A DNA stretch of 60,021 nt from an uncultured Rickettsiales bacterium (GTDB taxonomy: Bacteria > Pseudomonadota > Alphaproteobacteria > Rickettsiales > UBA1997): assembly GCA_944391075.1 (NCBI GenBank), contig CALXSG010000006.1:1-60021 (forward strand), in the 5' to 3' direction. The notes beneath the pieces are model-generated. The model made no database searches. It was not told where the DNA came from and was given only the letters and a program-made list of their open reading frames with translations. A program made the translations under genes and the position numbers. Positions 24,671 through 36,381 of this stretch are shown piece after piece; within the stretch, counting starts at the first letter, position 1, and each line of letters opens with the position of its first letter.

Positions 24671-25426
24671 TTATTTTTCTGTTTCATTTTCAGAAAAATT
24701 CTCACCCAAATAAACTCTTTTAACTTCTTTGTGGTTTTTAATTTCACTAGGTGTTCCAGACATCAATATTTTTCCATCATAAACAATATATGCTCTATCA
24801 ACTATCTTTAAAGTTTCTCTAACATTATGGTCAGTAATAAGAACACCAATATCTCTATTCTTTAAGTGTTTAACCATTTTCATAATATCACTAACAGCAA
24901 TAGGATCAATTCCAGCAAATGGTTCATCTAATAATATGAAAGATGGATTACAAGCTAATGTTCTAGCAATTTCAACTCTTCTTCTTTCACCACCAGATAA
25001 AGCTAATGCTTGACTTTTTCTAATATGTTCTATTGAAAATTCTTCAAGTAAAGCTTTTAATTTTTTTATTTGTGTTTTTTTATCTTTTTCTTGTATTTGT
25101 AATACCGACAATATGTTTTGTTCAACATTCATACCTCTAAATATTGAATTTTCTTGTGGAAGATAACCAATACCCATTCTAGCTCTCATGTACATAGGTA
25201 GACAAGTAATGTCTTGATTTCCTAATAAAACTTTTCCACTGTCAGCTTTAATAAGTCCAACTATTGTATAAAATAATGTTGTTTTTCCAGCTCCATTAGG
25301 GCCTAATAAACCAACAACTTCACCTTTACTTAAAGAAATACTAATATCTTTTAATACAGCCTTAGTTCCGTAGTCTTTCTTTAAATTTAAAACTTCTAAT
25401 TTTGAAGAAGAATCTTTCTCTTTCAT
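24671..25426 (-). CDS. lptB: Lipopolysaccharide export ABC ATPase LptB
   Basis: LptB energises LPS extraction from the inner membrane with LptF/G and LptC. The 251-residue ATPase has Walker [10 protein letters not shown] (about 39-47), the LptB-like [19 protein letters not shown]-loop region, signature [13 protein letters not shown], Walker [17 protein letters not shown] and H-loop [11 protein letters not shown]. lptA and lptC are not adjacent. Its presence indicates an LPS- or LOS-bearing outer membrane. Confidence 0.95.
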   Translation of the reverse strand: MKEKDSSSKLEVLNLKKDYGTKAVLKDISISLSKGEVVGLLGPNGAGKTTLFYTIVGLIKADSGKVLLGNQDITCLPMYMRARMGIGYLPQENSIFRGMNVEQNILSVLQIQEKDKKTQIKKLKALLEEFSIEHIRKSQALALSGGERRRVEIARTLACNPSFILLDEPFAGIDPIAVSDIMKMVKHLKNRDIGVLITDHNVRETLKIVDRAYIVYDGKILMSGTPSEIKNHKEVKRVYLGENFSENETEK

Positions 25427-25487
25427 ATTATATTTTTAATAAACTATATTATATATAAAATATTATAACAAAAAATCAATAAAAATA

Positions 25488-27374
25488 TTATTCTAATTCA
25501 AACATACCGTTATATAATTGATAATATTTTCCTTTATTATCTAATAATTTTTCATGACTACCTTTTTCTATAATAGTTCCATTTTCTAAAACTATAATAG
25601 AGTCAGAGTCTCTAACAGTTGATAATCTGTGTGCTATAATAAATACTGTTCTTCCCTTCATTAGTGTGTCCATACCCTGCTCTATTAATTTTTCAGTTCT
25701 TGTATCTATTGATGATGTAGCTTCATCTAATATTAAAACAGGAGGATCAGCAACAATAGCTCTTGCAATAGCTAATAATTGTCTTTCACCTTGTGATAAA
25801 TTTTGTCCATCAGTTGTTAATATTGTATCATAACCATTAGGTAAAAGAGTTATAAAATCGTGTGCATTAGCTAATTTTGCAGCTTCAATAACTTCATCAT
25901 CAGTTGCATTTAATTTACCATATCTTATATTTTCCCTAACTGTATCAGTAAATAAATGAGTATCTTGTAAAACAATAGATATAGTTTTTCTTAGATCAGC
26001 TTTTTTGATATTTTTAATATTTATACCATCAAAAGTAATTTCACCACTTTTTATATCATAAAATCTATTAATTAAATTAGTGATTGTTGTTTTTCCAGCG
26101 CCCGTTGAACCAACAAAAGCTATTTTTTCACCCATGTTAGCTTTTAAATTGATTGTATTTAATACTATTTTATCGTCATTATATGAGAATACTACATCTT
26201 TAAATTCTATTTCACCTTTTAATTCAATATATTTAGCTTTTCCATCTTTATCAAGAGTTTTCCAAGCCCATACACCAGTTCTTTCATTTGTTTCTATAAT
26301 ATTGCCATTTTCATCAATTTTAATATTGGCCAATACAACTTTTCCGTCGTCCTTTTCTGGCTTAACGTCCATAACTCTAAAAATCCTTTCAGCACCAGCT
26401 AATGCTGTTAAAACACTATTAAATTGTTGTGATATATCTGATATTGGATGAACAAACATTCTAGTGTATTGCAGGAAAGCAACAAGAGTTCCTAGTGTGA
26501 GAATATTTAACAATATAAAAATACTTCCAAATATTGAAATTAAAGCATAATTTATATTAGATAAATTAACCATTGTTGGCATTAAAACATTAGCATAGCC
26601 ATTAGCTTTACTTGAAATTTCATATAATTCATTATTAATAATATTAAAATCTTCTATTGTTTTAGTTTCATGACAGAATACTTTTATAACCTTTTGTCCT
26701 TCTATCATTTCTTCAACAAAACCATTAACTTTTCCTAATTCATTTTGTTGTTTTATAAAATATGAACCACTTTTTTTAGTAATATTTCTAGCAAGAAAAA
26801 ACATAAATAAAATAGCTATCATAACAATACAAGTCAATTGCCAACTATAATAAACCATCATGGAAAAAATTCCTACAATACTAATTATAGATAATATAAA
26901 ACTAGGAAAGCTTTCAGTCATCATTTCTCTAATGGCGTCAACATCATTTGTATATAAACTCATTAATTCCCCATGAGTATGTGTATCAAAATATTTTATT
27001 GGTAATTTTTCCATTTTTGAAAATAAATCACATCTAATATTATATAAAGCCTTAGCAGCTATTGATATTAGTATTCTTGAATATATATATGATGCCATAA
27101 CGCCAGTAAAATAAATTATACCTATAAGTAATAATGTATTTATAAAACCATTGAAAATATCAATATCATAAACTTTTGTTAAAGGTTCAATATATTTATC
27201 TACAATAATTTTTAAAAATGCAGTACCTACAATTTTTGCAACAGCTGTAAGAATTATACCAATAATTACAACAAATAATCCAAATCTTAAACCTTTTGTA
27301 TATAAAAATAATCTTTTTAATGTTTTTACAGCATTTTCAGGTTTTTCAAATTTATTACTTTTTTTTCTAGGCAT
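25488..27374 (-). CDS. ABC exporter half-transporter, catalytically complete subunit
   Basis: The 628-residue protein has an N-terminal six-helix exporter domain (about 25-330) and a C-terminal ATPase domain. Walker A is GSTGAGKTT, the signature LSQGERQLLAIARA, Walker B LILDEATSSIDT with the catalytic Glu, and the H-loop FIIAHRLST. An insert (about residues 350-390) sits before the ATPase domain. It starts 3 bp after the stop of a second, partly degenerate exporter, so the two most likely form a heterodimer like bacterial multidrug or lipid exporters. The substrate is unknown. Confidence 0.88.
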   Translation of the reverse strand: MPRKKSNKFEKPENAVKTLKRLFLYTKGLRFGLFVVIIGIILTAVAKIVGTAFLKIIVDKYIEPLTKVYDIDIFNGFINTLLLIGIIYFTGVMASYIYSRILISIAAKALYNIRCDLFSKMEKLPIKYFDTHTHGELMSLYTNDVDAIREMMTESFPSFILSIISIVGIFSMMVYYSWQLTCIVMIAILFMFFLARNITKKSGSYFIKQQNELGKVNGFVEEMIEGQKVIKVFCHETKTIEDFNIINNELYEISSKANGYANVLMPTMVNLSNINYALISIFGSIFILLNILTLGTLVAFLQYTRMFVHPISDISQQFNSVLTALAGAERIFRVMDVKPEKDDGKVVLANIKIDENGNIIETNERTGVWAWKTLDKDGKAKYIELKGEIEFKDVVFSYNDDKIVLNTINLKANMGEKIAFVGSTGAGKTTITNLINRFYDIKSGEITFDGINIKNIKKADLRKTISIVLQDTHLFTDTVRENIRYGKLNATDDEVIEAAKLANAHDFITLLPNGYDTILTTDGQNLSQGERQLLAIARAIVADPPVLILDEATSSIDTRTEKLIEQGMDTLMKGRTVFIIAHRLSTVRDSDSIIVLENGTIIEKGSHEKLLDNKGKYYQLYNGMFELE

Positions 27375-27377
27375 TTT

Positions 27378-29102
27378 TTACTCCATCAATCCATTTTGTT
27401 GAGAAGAATAAATCTCCTTATAAATTTCATTAGTTCTCATTAATTCTTCATGAGTACCAATTCCATCAATTTCACCATTATTTAAAACTACAATTTTATC
27501 AGCATCTTTTATAGATAATATTCTTTGTGCAATTATTATTTTCGTTGTTTCATTCATATTTTTATGTAGGGCTTTTCTAATTTTCCCTTCTGTCGCTGTA
27601 TCAACAGCACTCGTTGAATCATCAAGAATCAATATTTTAGGTTTTTTTAATAATGCTCTTGCTATACACAATCTTTGCTTTTGTCCACCAGAAACATTAA
27701 CACCACCCTGCCCTAAATTAGTTTCATAGCCATCAGGAAAACTCATAATAAAATCGTGTGCTTGTGAATCTTTACAAGCTTGTATTATTTCTTCGTCAGT
27801 AGCATCCTGATTTCCCCATAATAAATTTTCTTTTATTGTTCCAGAAAATAAAACATTTTTTTGCAATACTATACCAATATTATTTCTCAATGTTTCTAAT
27901 TTATATTTTTTTACATTATTTCCGCCCACATATAAAATTCCACCACAAACATCATATAATCTAGGTAATAATTGAACTAACGATGTTTTACCAGAACCTG
28001 TACTGCCAATAATACCAATAGTCTCACCAGATTTTATACTTAAATTAATATTTTTTAATACTGATACATTCTTCTTATTTATATAGCTAAATGATACATT
28101 TTTAAATTCTACTGAACCATCCTTAAATTTAGCATCGGTATCGCTATCTTTTATGGTTGGAACTTCGTTTAAAACTTCTAATACCCTACTTCTAGAAGCT
28201 TTTGATATCATTAACATAATAAACACAAACGAAATCATCATTAAAGACATTAATATTTGCATTATATATGTAATAAAACTTGACAATTGCCCTATTTCCA
28301 TTTTTTTATCAATAATTAAATTTCCGCCAACCCACAAAACAGAAAGTACAGAAGAATAAACTGCTATTTGCATAATTGGGTTATTTAATATAATAATTTT
28401 TTCTGCAAATACTTGTGCTTTTTTAACTAAATTAGCAATATTATTAAGTTTCTTATCTTCATAATCTTCTCTAACAAAAGCTTTAACTGTTCTTATATTG
28501 ATTAAATTTTCTTGAACCACTAAATTTAACTCATCATATTTTTTTAACATAGCTTTTACTCTATTTGTGGCTACTGTTGTTATAACAAATAATGAAATAC
28601 CTAAAACAGGAATTGAAAAAATAAAAATATATGATAACGCAGGACTTGTTAAAATAGCCATTGTTGCTGAACCAATAAGCATAAAAGGAGCTCTAACTGC
28701 AATTCTTATAACGGTCATAAAAGCATTTTGTATATTAACAATATCTGTTGTTAATCTTGTTACAATTGAAGCGGTAGAAAAATTATCAATATTAGCAAAT
28801 GAAAAACTTTGTATTTTGCTAAATACAGCTAACCTAATATTTTTTGCAAAACCAGTTGCCGCCTTTGCTGCAAACCTACCAGCATTTACACCAAAAAATA
28901 AAGACACAAGTGCCATTAAAATCATAATACCACCCATCTTTATTATATAAGGAGTACCACCATTTTTTATAACACCATTATCTATTATCATAGCCATAAT
29001 ATAAGGTATTAAAATATCCATTACTACTTCACCAAAAACACATAATGGACATAAAATAGCATATTTTTTATATTCACCCAAATATTTTACAAACTCTTTC
29101 AT
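27378..29102 (-). CDS. ABC exporter half-transporter, subunit with a degenerate ATP site
   Basis: The 574-residue protein has a six-helix membrane domain followed by an ATPase domain. Walker A is GSTGSGKTS and the signature VSGGQKQRLCIARAL. Walker B reads ILILDDSTSAVDT, with Asp where the catalytic Glu normally is, and the H-loop His is Gln (IIIAQRILS). Both changes mark the inactive half of heterodimeric exporters of the TM287/288 kind. The open frame runs to 29189 but the hydrophobic Phe/Tyr leader there looks spurious; the ATG at 29102 (MKEFVKYLGEYKK) starts a normal protein. The neighbour at 25488 is the partner. Confidence 0.88.
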   Translation of the reverse strand: MKEFVKYLGEYKKYAILCPLCVFGEVVMDILIPYIMAMIIDNGVIKNGGTPYIIKMGGIMILMALVSLFFGVNAGRFAAKAATGFAKNIRLAVFSKIQSFSFANIDNFSTASIVTRLTTDIVNIQNAFMTVIRIAVRAPFMLIGSATMAILTSPALSYIFIFSIPVLGISLFVITTVATNRVKAMLKKYDELNLVVQENLINIRTVKAFVREDYEDKKLNNIANLVKKAQVFAEKIIILNNPIMQIAVYSSVLSVLWVGGNLIIDKKMEIGQLSSFITYIMQILMSLMMISFVFIMLMISKASRSRVLEVLNEVPTIKDSDTDAKFKDGSVEFKNVSFSYINKKNVSVLKNINLSIKSGETIGIIGSTGSGKTSLVQLLPRLYDVCGGILYVGGNNVKKYKLETLRNNIGIVLQKNVLFSGTIKENLLWGNQDATDEEIIQACKDSQAHDFIMSFPDGYETNLGQGGVNVSGGQKQRLCIARALLKKPKILILDDSTSAVDTATEGKIRKALHKNMNETTKIIIAQRILSIKDADKIVVLNNGEIDGIGTHEELMRTNEIYKEIYSSQQNGLME

Positions 29103-29257
29103 ATTCCGTATAAAATAAAATAAATAAAACATCAAAAACAATATTAAAAACATAAAATAAATAAAACAACAAAAAAAGTAAATCGTCAAATTATTATTAT
29201 TTGTTTTATGGTTTTTTAATATATTGATAATGGTTTATTAATATTTTACTTCAAAAT

Positions 29258-29290
29258 AAAAAGTAACCTATTTTTAATAGATTACTTTTT
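29258..29290 (-). terminator. Terminator after the OmpA-like lipoprotein gene
   Basis: AAAAAGTAA (29258-29266) pairs with TTACTTTTT (29282-29290), with further pairing inside. On the minus strand it follows the stop at 29319 and ends in TTTTTATTTT. Confidence 0.88.
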
Positions 29291-29318
29291 ATATTTAACT
29301 TTTAAATTAAAACTTTAA

Positions 29319-29960
29319 TTATTCAGCTTGAACTAATGTAATTTCAACTCTTCTATTTTGTTCTCTACCTGCTGCTGTTGAGTTAGAAGCTATTGGATTT
29401 TTCGAACCTTTACCTTCAATTAACATTCTATTTGCACTAACTCCTTTTAATTTTAAATAATTAGCAACAGCATTAGCTCTATTATATGATAATGTATTGT
29501 TTATTGAAGCTGTACCTGTATTATCTGTATAACCTACAATTTGAACATATGTTTTATCATATTTTTTTAATACTTTTGAAACTGATGTTAAAACGGGTTT
29601 AAAAGAATCTTTTATAGCATATGAGTTTGTGCCAAAAGTTATATTACCAGGCATAACTAAAACAATTTTTTCTCCTACTGTTTTAACACTTACACCTGTA
29701 CCCTGAAGTTCTTGTCTTAAAGCTTTAGCTTGTAAGTCCATATAACCACCAACACCAGCACCTGTAACACCACCAGCTGCAGCACCGATTAATGCACCTT
29801 TACCACCACCAGCAATACCACCAATTATAGCGCCACCTGCTGCACCTAAAACACCACCTTTTGCTGTGTTAGAAACCTTGCTTTGTCCTGTATATGGATC
29901 AATTGCGCATGATACTAACATTACTAATGCTAAAATACTCATTAAAAGACTTTTTTTCAT
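29319..29960 (-). CDS. OmpA-family lipoprotein with a glycine-zipper segment
   Basis: The 213-residue protein has a lipoprotein signal with lipobox LVSC (Cys18), a Gly/Ala-rich glycine-zipper region (about 34-72: GGVLGAAGGAIIGGIAGGG and so on), and a C-terminal OmpA-like peptidoglycan-binding domain (about 95-213, VQIVGYTDNTG, NRANAVANYL, GKGSKNPIA, REQNRRVEI). It resembles YiaD/Pal-type proteins that tether the outer membrane to the cell wall. AGGAG lies 6 bases before the ATG. The terminator is at 29258. Confidence 0.9.
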   Translation of the reverse strand: MKKSLLMSILALVMLVSCAIDPYTGQSKVSNTAKGGVLGAAGGAIIGGIAGGGKGALIGAAAGGVTGAGVGGYMDLQAKALRQELQGTGVSVKTVGEKIVLVMPGNITFGTNSYAIKDSFKPVLTSVSKVLKKYDKTYVQIVGYTDNTGTASINNTLSYNRANAVANYLKLKGVSANRMLIEGKGSKNPIASNSTAAGREQNRRVEITLVQAE

Positions 29961-29986
29961 TTTTTTCTCCTATTAATTAATAATAT

Positions 29987-30781
29987 TTATTTAAAAATAC
30001 TAAAACCAATATTTATAAATTCTCCATTTATTTCTTCACCAAAAGAAAAATCTTCTGAAATACTATTAACAATTTTTAATTCTTTTGACAAAGTTTGATT
30101 TTTTATATACTCAGCATTATTTTCTATTGCTTTTATTAATATTGCAGATGCCGTCTTAAAAGATAATTGTATTCTATCAGAAAGTTCTAAATTAGCATCT
30201 TTTCTATCTTGCTGAATAATTCTCACTAAATCTCTAGCTAAACCTTCAAGTTCAAGTTCTGGTGTAATTGTAAGATCAAGTTCAACAAGAGCTTTATTAT
30301 TAGACAAAGCTTGAATATTTTTAGTTTCTTTTTTTGATTTTAATTTTATAGAAAACTCACCATTCTCTAATATTATACCAGCAACTTCAACTTTTTCATC
30401 ATCCAACTTTTTCCATTTATTATCTTTTACTGCTTTCATTATATCTTTTAATTTTTCACCATATTTAGCACCAAGTTTTTTAAGATCTACTTGTAAGATA
30501 TAAGTAGCAATTTTATCGATATCTTCTTCAAATACAACATTTTTAACGTTAATTTCATCAGCAATAATATCTTGATATTTTTTTAGATTTTCAATATTAT
30601 TTCCAATGATTTTAACTTGATTTAATGGTAATCTAACTCTTAAATTTTCTTTATCTCTTAAAAATAAAGCCACTGAACATATTTCTTTAACTAAATCCAT
30701 TTCATTAACTAAGTCTGTATCAACACTAATATTTGATACATCGGGATAATTTTGTAAATGAATAGAATTTAAATCACTCAT
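29987..30781 (-). CDS. Free-standing C-terminal domain of isoleucyl-tRNA synthetase
   Basis: The 264-residue protein matches only the end of bacterial/eukaryote-like IleRS. It begins at the SIHLQNYPDVS segment that follows the anticodon-binding part, continues with MDLVKEICSVALFLRDKENLRVRLPL, and ends with the LDLTITPELELEGLARDLVRIIQQDRKDANLELSDRI region (DUF5915-like). The catalytic HIGH and KMSKS parts are absent, and gyrB starts upstream on the other strand, so nothing longer can be restored here. The ATG at 30781 has GGAG just upstream and the frame is intact, so this looks like a real separate gene. It could be the C-terminal half of a split IleRS, a trans-acting tRNA-binding domain, or a young gene fragment. 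Confidence 0.75.
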   Translation of the reverse strand: MSDLNSIHLQNYPDVSNISVDTDLVNEMDLVKEICSVALFLRDKENLRVRLPLNQVKIIGNNIENLKKYQDIIADEINVKNVVFEEDIDKIATYILQVDLKKLGAKYGEKLKDIMKAVKDNKWKKLDDEKVEVAGIILENGEFSIKLKSKKETKNIQALSNNKALVELDLTITPELELEGLARDLVRIIQQDRKDANLELSDRIQLSFKTASAILIKAIENNAEYIKNQTLSKELKIVNSISEDFSFGEEINGEFINIGFSIFK

Positions 30782-30865
30782 AATCTCCAAAAATTAATTT
30801 ATTCTTTATCATACTAAAACTTATTATTTTTTTTTACAATAAAAATTTTATAATTAAAATTTTAC

Positions 30866-33368
<2,503 letters not shown>

Positions 33369-33390
33369 TTTAAAAATTTAATATTAGGAA

Positions 33391-33434
33391 ATAAAACACA
33401 ATTTATAATAAATATAAGTTGTGTTTTATTTTTA
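33391..33434 (+). terminator. gyrB terminator
   Basis: ATAAAACACAA (33391-33401) pairs perfectly with TTGTGTTTTAT (33419-33429), followed by TTTTTAT. Confidence 0.9.
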
Positions 33435-33490
33435 TATATATAAATATATTTAAAATTAATTATTATTTTATTAATAACTTTTAAATAAGT

Positions 33491-34213
33491 ATGAAAAAAC
33501 AAACATTATTTTTAACAATGTTGTCTTTATCATTTGCAAATAATTCTTTTGCAAGTACACAAGATTTTTTTAAAAATTTAAAAGATAATGGTGATTTGCA
33601 AATTGGTATCGGTGCAAATTACTATCAAGTAGAAGAAAAACATGGTGAAGATAAGACAAAATTTGCACCAATAGCTAGTTTTGGCTATAAATATAATTTT
33701 GCTAATAATTTTTTTATAAATGCAAATATTAATTATGATGTTGTAAAATTAGCATCAAAATCATTATTTTCCGAAACTGAATATTGTGATGCCGAAGATG
33801 CAGCTGAAGGTGAATGTACAGCAGGTAGTTCATATAAAGCAAAAGCAGAAGGACAAGATATTGAATCTAATAGATTAGCTGATATTAATATTGGTTATAA
33901 TTTTAACAATGGACTCTCATTATTTGTAGGCATTGGTTATTATCAAATAGACTATAAATATAAAAACACATCTTTTGAAGCATTAGATGGTGCTTCTTTA
34001 TCTGACTTTTACGAATTAGAAGGAGTAGATGACGGAGATGATAGTGCTATTGGTTATGGACTTGGCTTATCTTATGATATAAAAAATACAGATTTTTCTA
34101 CAAAATTAATGTATAACACTGTTAGTTTTGATGGTGGTAATTTAGATAGTGGTGGAAAACAAAAAATTACAGAACATCAAATATCATTTTCTATAATTTA
34201 TAATTTTTTATAA
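33491..34213 (+). CDS. Outer-membrane beta-barrel protein
   Basis: The 240-residue protein has a signal peptide (MKKQTLFLTMLSLSFANNSFA) followed by alternating amphipathic strands rich in Tyr, Phe, Gly and Asn (for example FAPIASFGYKYNFANNFFINANINYD, YGLGLSYDIK, ISFSIIYNF). The C-terminus is aromatic (YNFL), near the usual outer-membrane insertion signal. About eight strands fit a small OmpW/Opa-like barrel. A Cys pair (about 97 and 107) sits in an acidic loop. The family and function are not recognised. It ends at a bidirectional terminator shared with the next gene. Confidence 0.7.
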   Translation: MKKQTLFLTMLSLSFANNSFASTQDFFKNLKDNGDLQIGIGANYYQVEEKHGEDKTKFAPIASFGYKYNFANNFFINANINYDVVKLASKSLFSETEYCDAEDAAEGECTAGSSYKAKAEGQDIESNRLADINIGYNFNNGLSLFVGIGYYQIDYKYKNTSFEALDGASLSDFYELEGVDDGDDSAIGYGLGLSYDIKNTDFSTKLMYNTVSFDGGNLDSGGKQKITEHQISFSIIYNFL

Positions 34214-34224
34214 TAGATTAAGCA

Positions 34225-34261
34225 AAATTATATGATTGTATAAAATACAATCATATAATTT
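34225..34261. terminator. Bidirectional terminator between converging genes
   Basis: AAATTATATGATTGTA (34225-34240) pairs perfectly over 16 bp with TACAATCATATAATTT (34246-34261) across TAAAA. It serves the outer-membrane protein gene on the plus strand and overlaps the stop codon of the minus-strand gene at 34260. Confidence 0.85.
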
Positions 34262-35006
34262 ATATTTCTCTAATAATTGTATGAACATCTTTTTTCTTAT
34301 CTTCTTTTTGTTTGTTAACTATATCTACAAATGATATTTTTTTCCTTTCTGTTTTTGAAGAAATATTATTATAAAAATCTTCGACAGCTTCTTCTGGATG
34401 TATAAAATCAAAATTTTCTTCTATATGCGGAACTTTAATTTTTATTTTTTTTAAATCTTCGGTTTTAATTGTATCAGGTAAAACATCTTGTGCTTTTAAT
34501 CTCATAACATTTCTTACTATTAAACTTGGTCTTGTGTCGGCAATTTTAAATAATTTCATTGTAATATTTTCTGGTTTTACTGCTTCTTGATTTAAAAGAC
34601 TTGATAAAGCATGTCCAGAAACAATATTACCCATTGAAGATGAAGTCATTTTTAATTTTATATCTTCTTTTAATTTAACTTCATTACTAAGCAAAAGTCC
34701 TAACTCTTCTCCGGCTTTTTTTGCTGTATTAATATGATAACCTTTCCAGCCTAAAAATATAGTAGGTGTGTTGTATTCTATTTTTGATGATAAATGATCG
34801 GAGTATTTTCTTTTTCCTTCAGTAAAACCATGAAAGTATAATCTTAAATTATCAAGCTTTTCAATTTCTCCGGGAATTCCATATTTAGTAAAATATTTTG
34901 ATAAAGTAATAGTTTTACATACTCCTGGTATATTAATAAAAGTTTTATCAAAATTGATGTGTTTATATCTATTTTTTAAATATTTTAATATTGAATCATC
35001 ATTCAT
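34260..35006 (-). CDS. Uncharacterised protein with an alpha/beta-hydrolase-like core
   Basis: I do not recognise the family of this 248-residue cytoplasmic-looking protein. Two segments suggest an alpha/beta-hydrolase fold: LRLYFHGFTEGKRKYSDH (about 48-65, like an oxyanion HG segment) and MTSSSMGNIVSGHALSSLLN (about 120-139), where S-x-S-M-G resembles a nucleophile elbow. A catalytic Asp may be D153 in KIADTRPSL. The C-terminal third is charged and lacks clear motifs. It could be a lipase/esterase-like or effector-like protein. No signal peptide is seen. Neighbours give no functional hint. Confidence 0.55.
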   Translation of the reverse strand: MNDDSILKYLKNRYKHINFDKTFINIPGVCKTITLSKYFTKYGIPGEIEKLDNLRLYFHGFTEGKRKYSDHLSSKIEYNTPTIFLGWKGYHINTAKKAGEELGLLLSNEVKLKEDIKLKMTSSSMGNIVSGHALSSLLNQEAVKPENITMKLFKIADTRPSLIVRNVMRLKAQDVLPDTIKTEDLKKIKIKVPHIEENFDFIHPEEAVEDFYNNISSKTERKKISFVDIVNKQKEDKKKDVHTIIREI

Positions 35007-35131
35007 ATAAATACTATAAAATCATCATAAGTAAAATTGTATATTATTTTATACAAAAAGTCAATTTTTTATATTTACTTTTTGATTTTAATTTATATAA
35101 TTTATGTATTAGAGTAATTTTAAAATAAACA

Positions 35132-36370
35132 ATGGAAAAGCAATATCAAGTATTAGCAAGAAAATATAGACCACAAAACTTTTCACAATTAGTTGGTCAA
35201 CCTGCATTAGTACAAACTTTAACAAATGAAATTAAAAATAATAAAATACATCATGCTTTTATTTTGACAGGTATTAGAGGCATTGGTAAAACTACAACTG
35301 CTAGACTTATTGCTAAATCATTAAATTGTTTAAATAAAAAAGAAAATGAAATTGATGCTTGTGGTGAATGTGAGCATTGTAAAGCTATTGCAAATTCTTG
35401 TGATCAAGATGTTATTGAGTTTGATGCTGCAAGCCACACAGGTGTTGATGATATTAGACAAATAATTGAAAGTACAGCATATGGTCCTATAAATTCAAAA
35501 TACAAGATATTTATAATAGACGAAGTACATATGCTTTCAAAAAGTGCATTTAATGCTTTATTAAAAACATTAGAAGAACCACCTTCATATGTAAAATTTA
35601 TTTTTGCTACAACAGAAATTAGAAAAGTTCCTATTACAATTTTATCTAGATGTCAAAGGTTTGATTTAAGAAGATTGAGTTTTGAAGAAATTAAAGATCA
35701 TATTGCAAACATATGCAAAAATGAAGGTTACGAAGTTGAAGATGGTGCTTTATCTATTCTTGCTAATTTCGCCGAAGGTTCTGCAAGAGATAGCTTATCA
35801 TTACTAGACAGGGCTTTAAGTCACAACAATTATGAAAAACTTTTGACAGAAAAAAGTGTTTCAGAAATGTTGGGTTTAAGTAGTAAAAAGAATATTTATG
35901 ATTTATTTTTAAGCATGTTAGAAGGAAATGTAAACAAAGCTTTACAACAATTTGAAAATATTTATTCTTATTCACTTGATATTAGTGCTTTAATGCAAGA
36001 TTTACTTAATGTAAATCATAATATGATAATGGCAAAAACTTTAAATAATTTTTTTGAAACTACACATTTACCTAGCGATCAAGTAAGTATAATTAAGGAC
36101 ACTATTTCAAAAATAAATCTAAGTTCTTTAATGAGAGTTTGGAAATTGTTATTAAAAGGTGAAATGGAACTTAAAAATAATTTTGATGCTAAAAAAATAA
36201 TGGACATTATAATAGTTAATATTTGTTATGGAAGCAGACTCCCTACCCTTGATGAAATATTAAAAAATGAAGATAAAGAAGAAGATAAAATTGAAACACC
36301 AACAAAAAATAATAATGATGAATTAATTGAAAATATTACAAACTTATTTGATGGTGCTACGGTTTTATAA
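35132..36370 (+). CDS. dnaX: DNA polymerase III subunit DnaX (short, gamma-like)
   Basis: DnaX is the clamp-loader ATPase of the replicative polymerase. The 412-residue protein has the start YQVLARKYRPQNFSQLVGQ, Walker A GIRGIGKTTTAR, the zinc module CGECEHC, Walker B IFIIDEVHMLS and the sensor 1/SRC segment ILSRCQRFDLRR. The conserved part ends near residue 365, followed by a short acidic tail. There is no room for the tau-specific polymerase- and helicase-binding domains, so only a gamma-like form is made from this gene. Confidence 0.92.
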   Translation: MEKQYQVLARKYRPQNFSQLVGQPALVQTLTNEIKNNKIHHAFILTGIRGIGKTTTARLIAKSLNCLNKKENEIDACGECEHCKAIANSCDQDVIEFDAASHTGVDDIRQIIESTAYGPINSKYKIFIIDEVHMLSKSAFNALLKTLEEPPSYVKFIFATTEIRKVPITILSRCQRFDLRRLSFEEIKDHIANICKNEGYEVEDGALSILANFAEGSARDSLSLLDRALSHNNYEKLLTEKSVSEMLGLSSKKNIYDLFLSMLEGNVNKALQQFENIYSYSLDISALMQDLLNVNHNMIMAKTLNNFFETTHLPSDQVSIIKDTISKINLSSLMRVWKLLLKGEMELKNNFDAKKIMDIIIVNICYGSRLPTLDEILKNEDKEEDKIETPTKNNNDELIENITNLFDGATVL

Positions 36371-36381
36371 CTATTACAAGA

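Noticed and set aside
29987-30781. Calling the IleRS C-terminal gene a pseudogene
   Set aside because: The frame is intact over 264 codons, has its own ribosome site and ATG, and ends at a normal TAA. Nothing shows decay, so it is listed as a gene.
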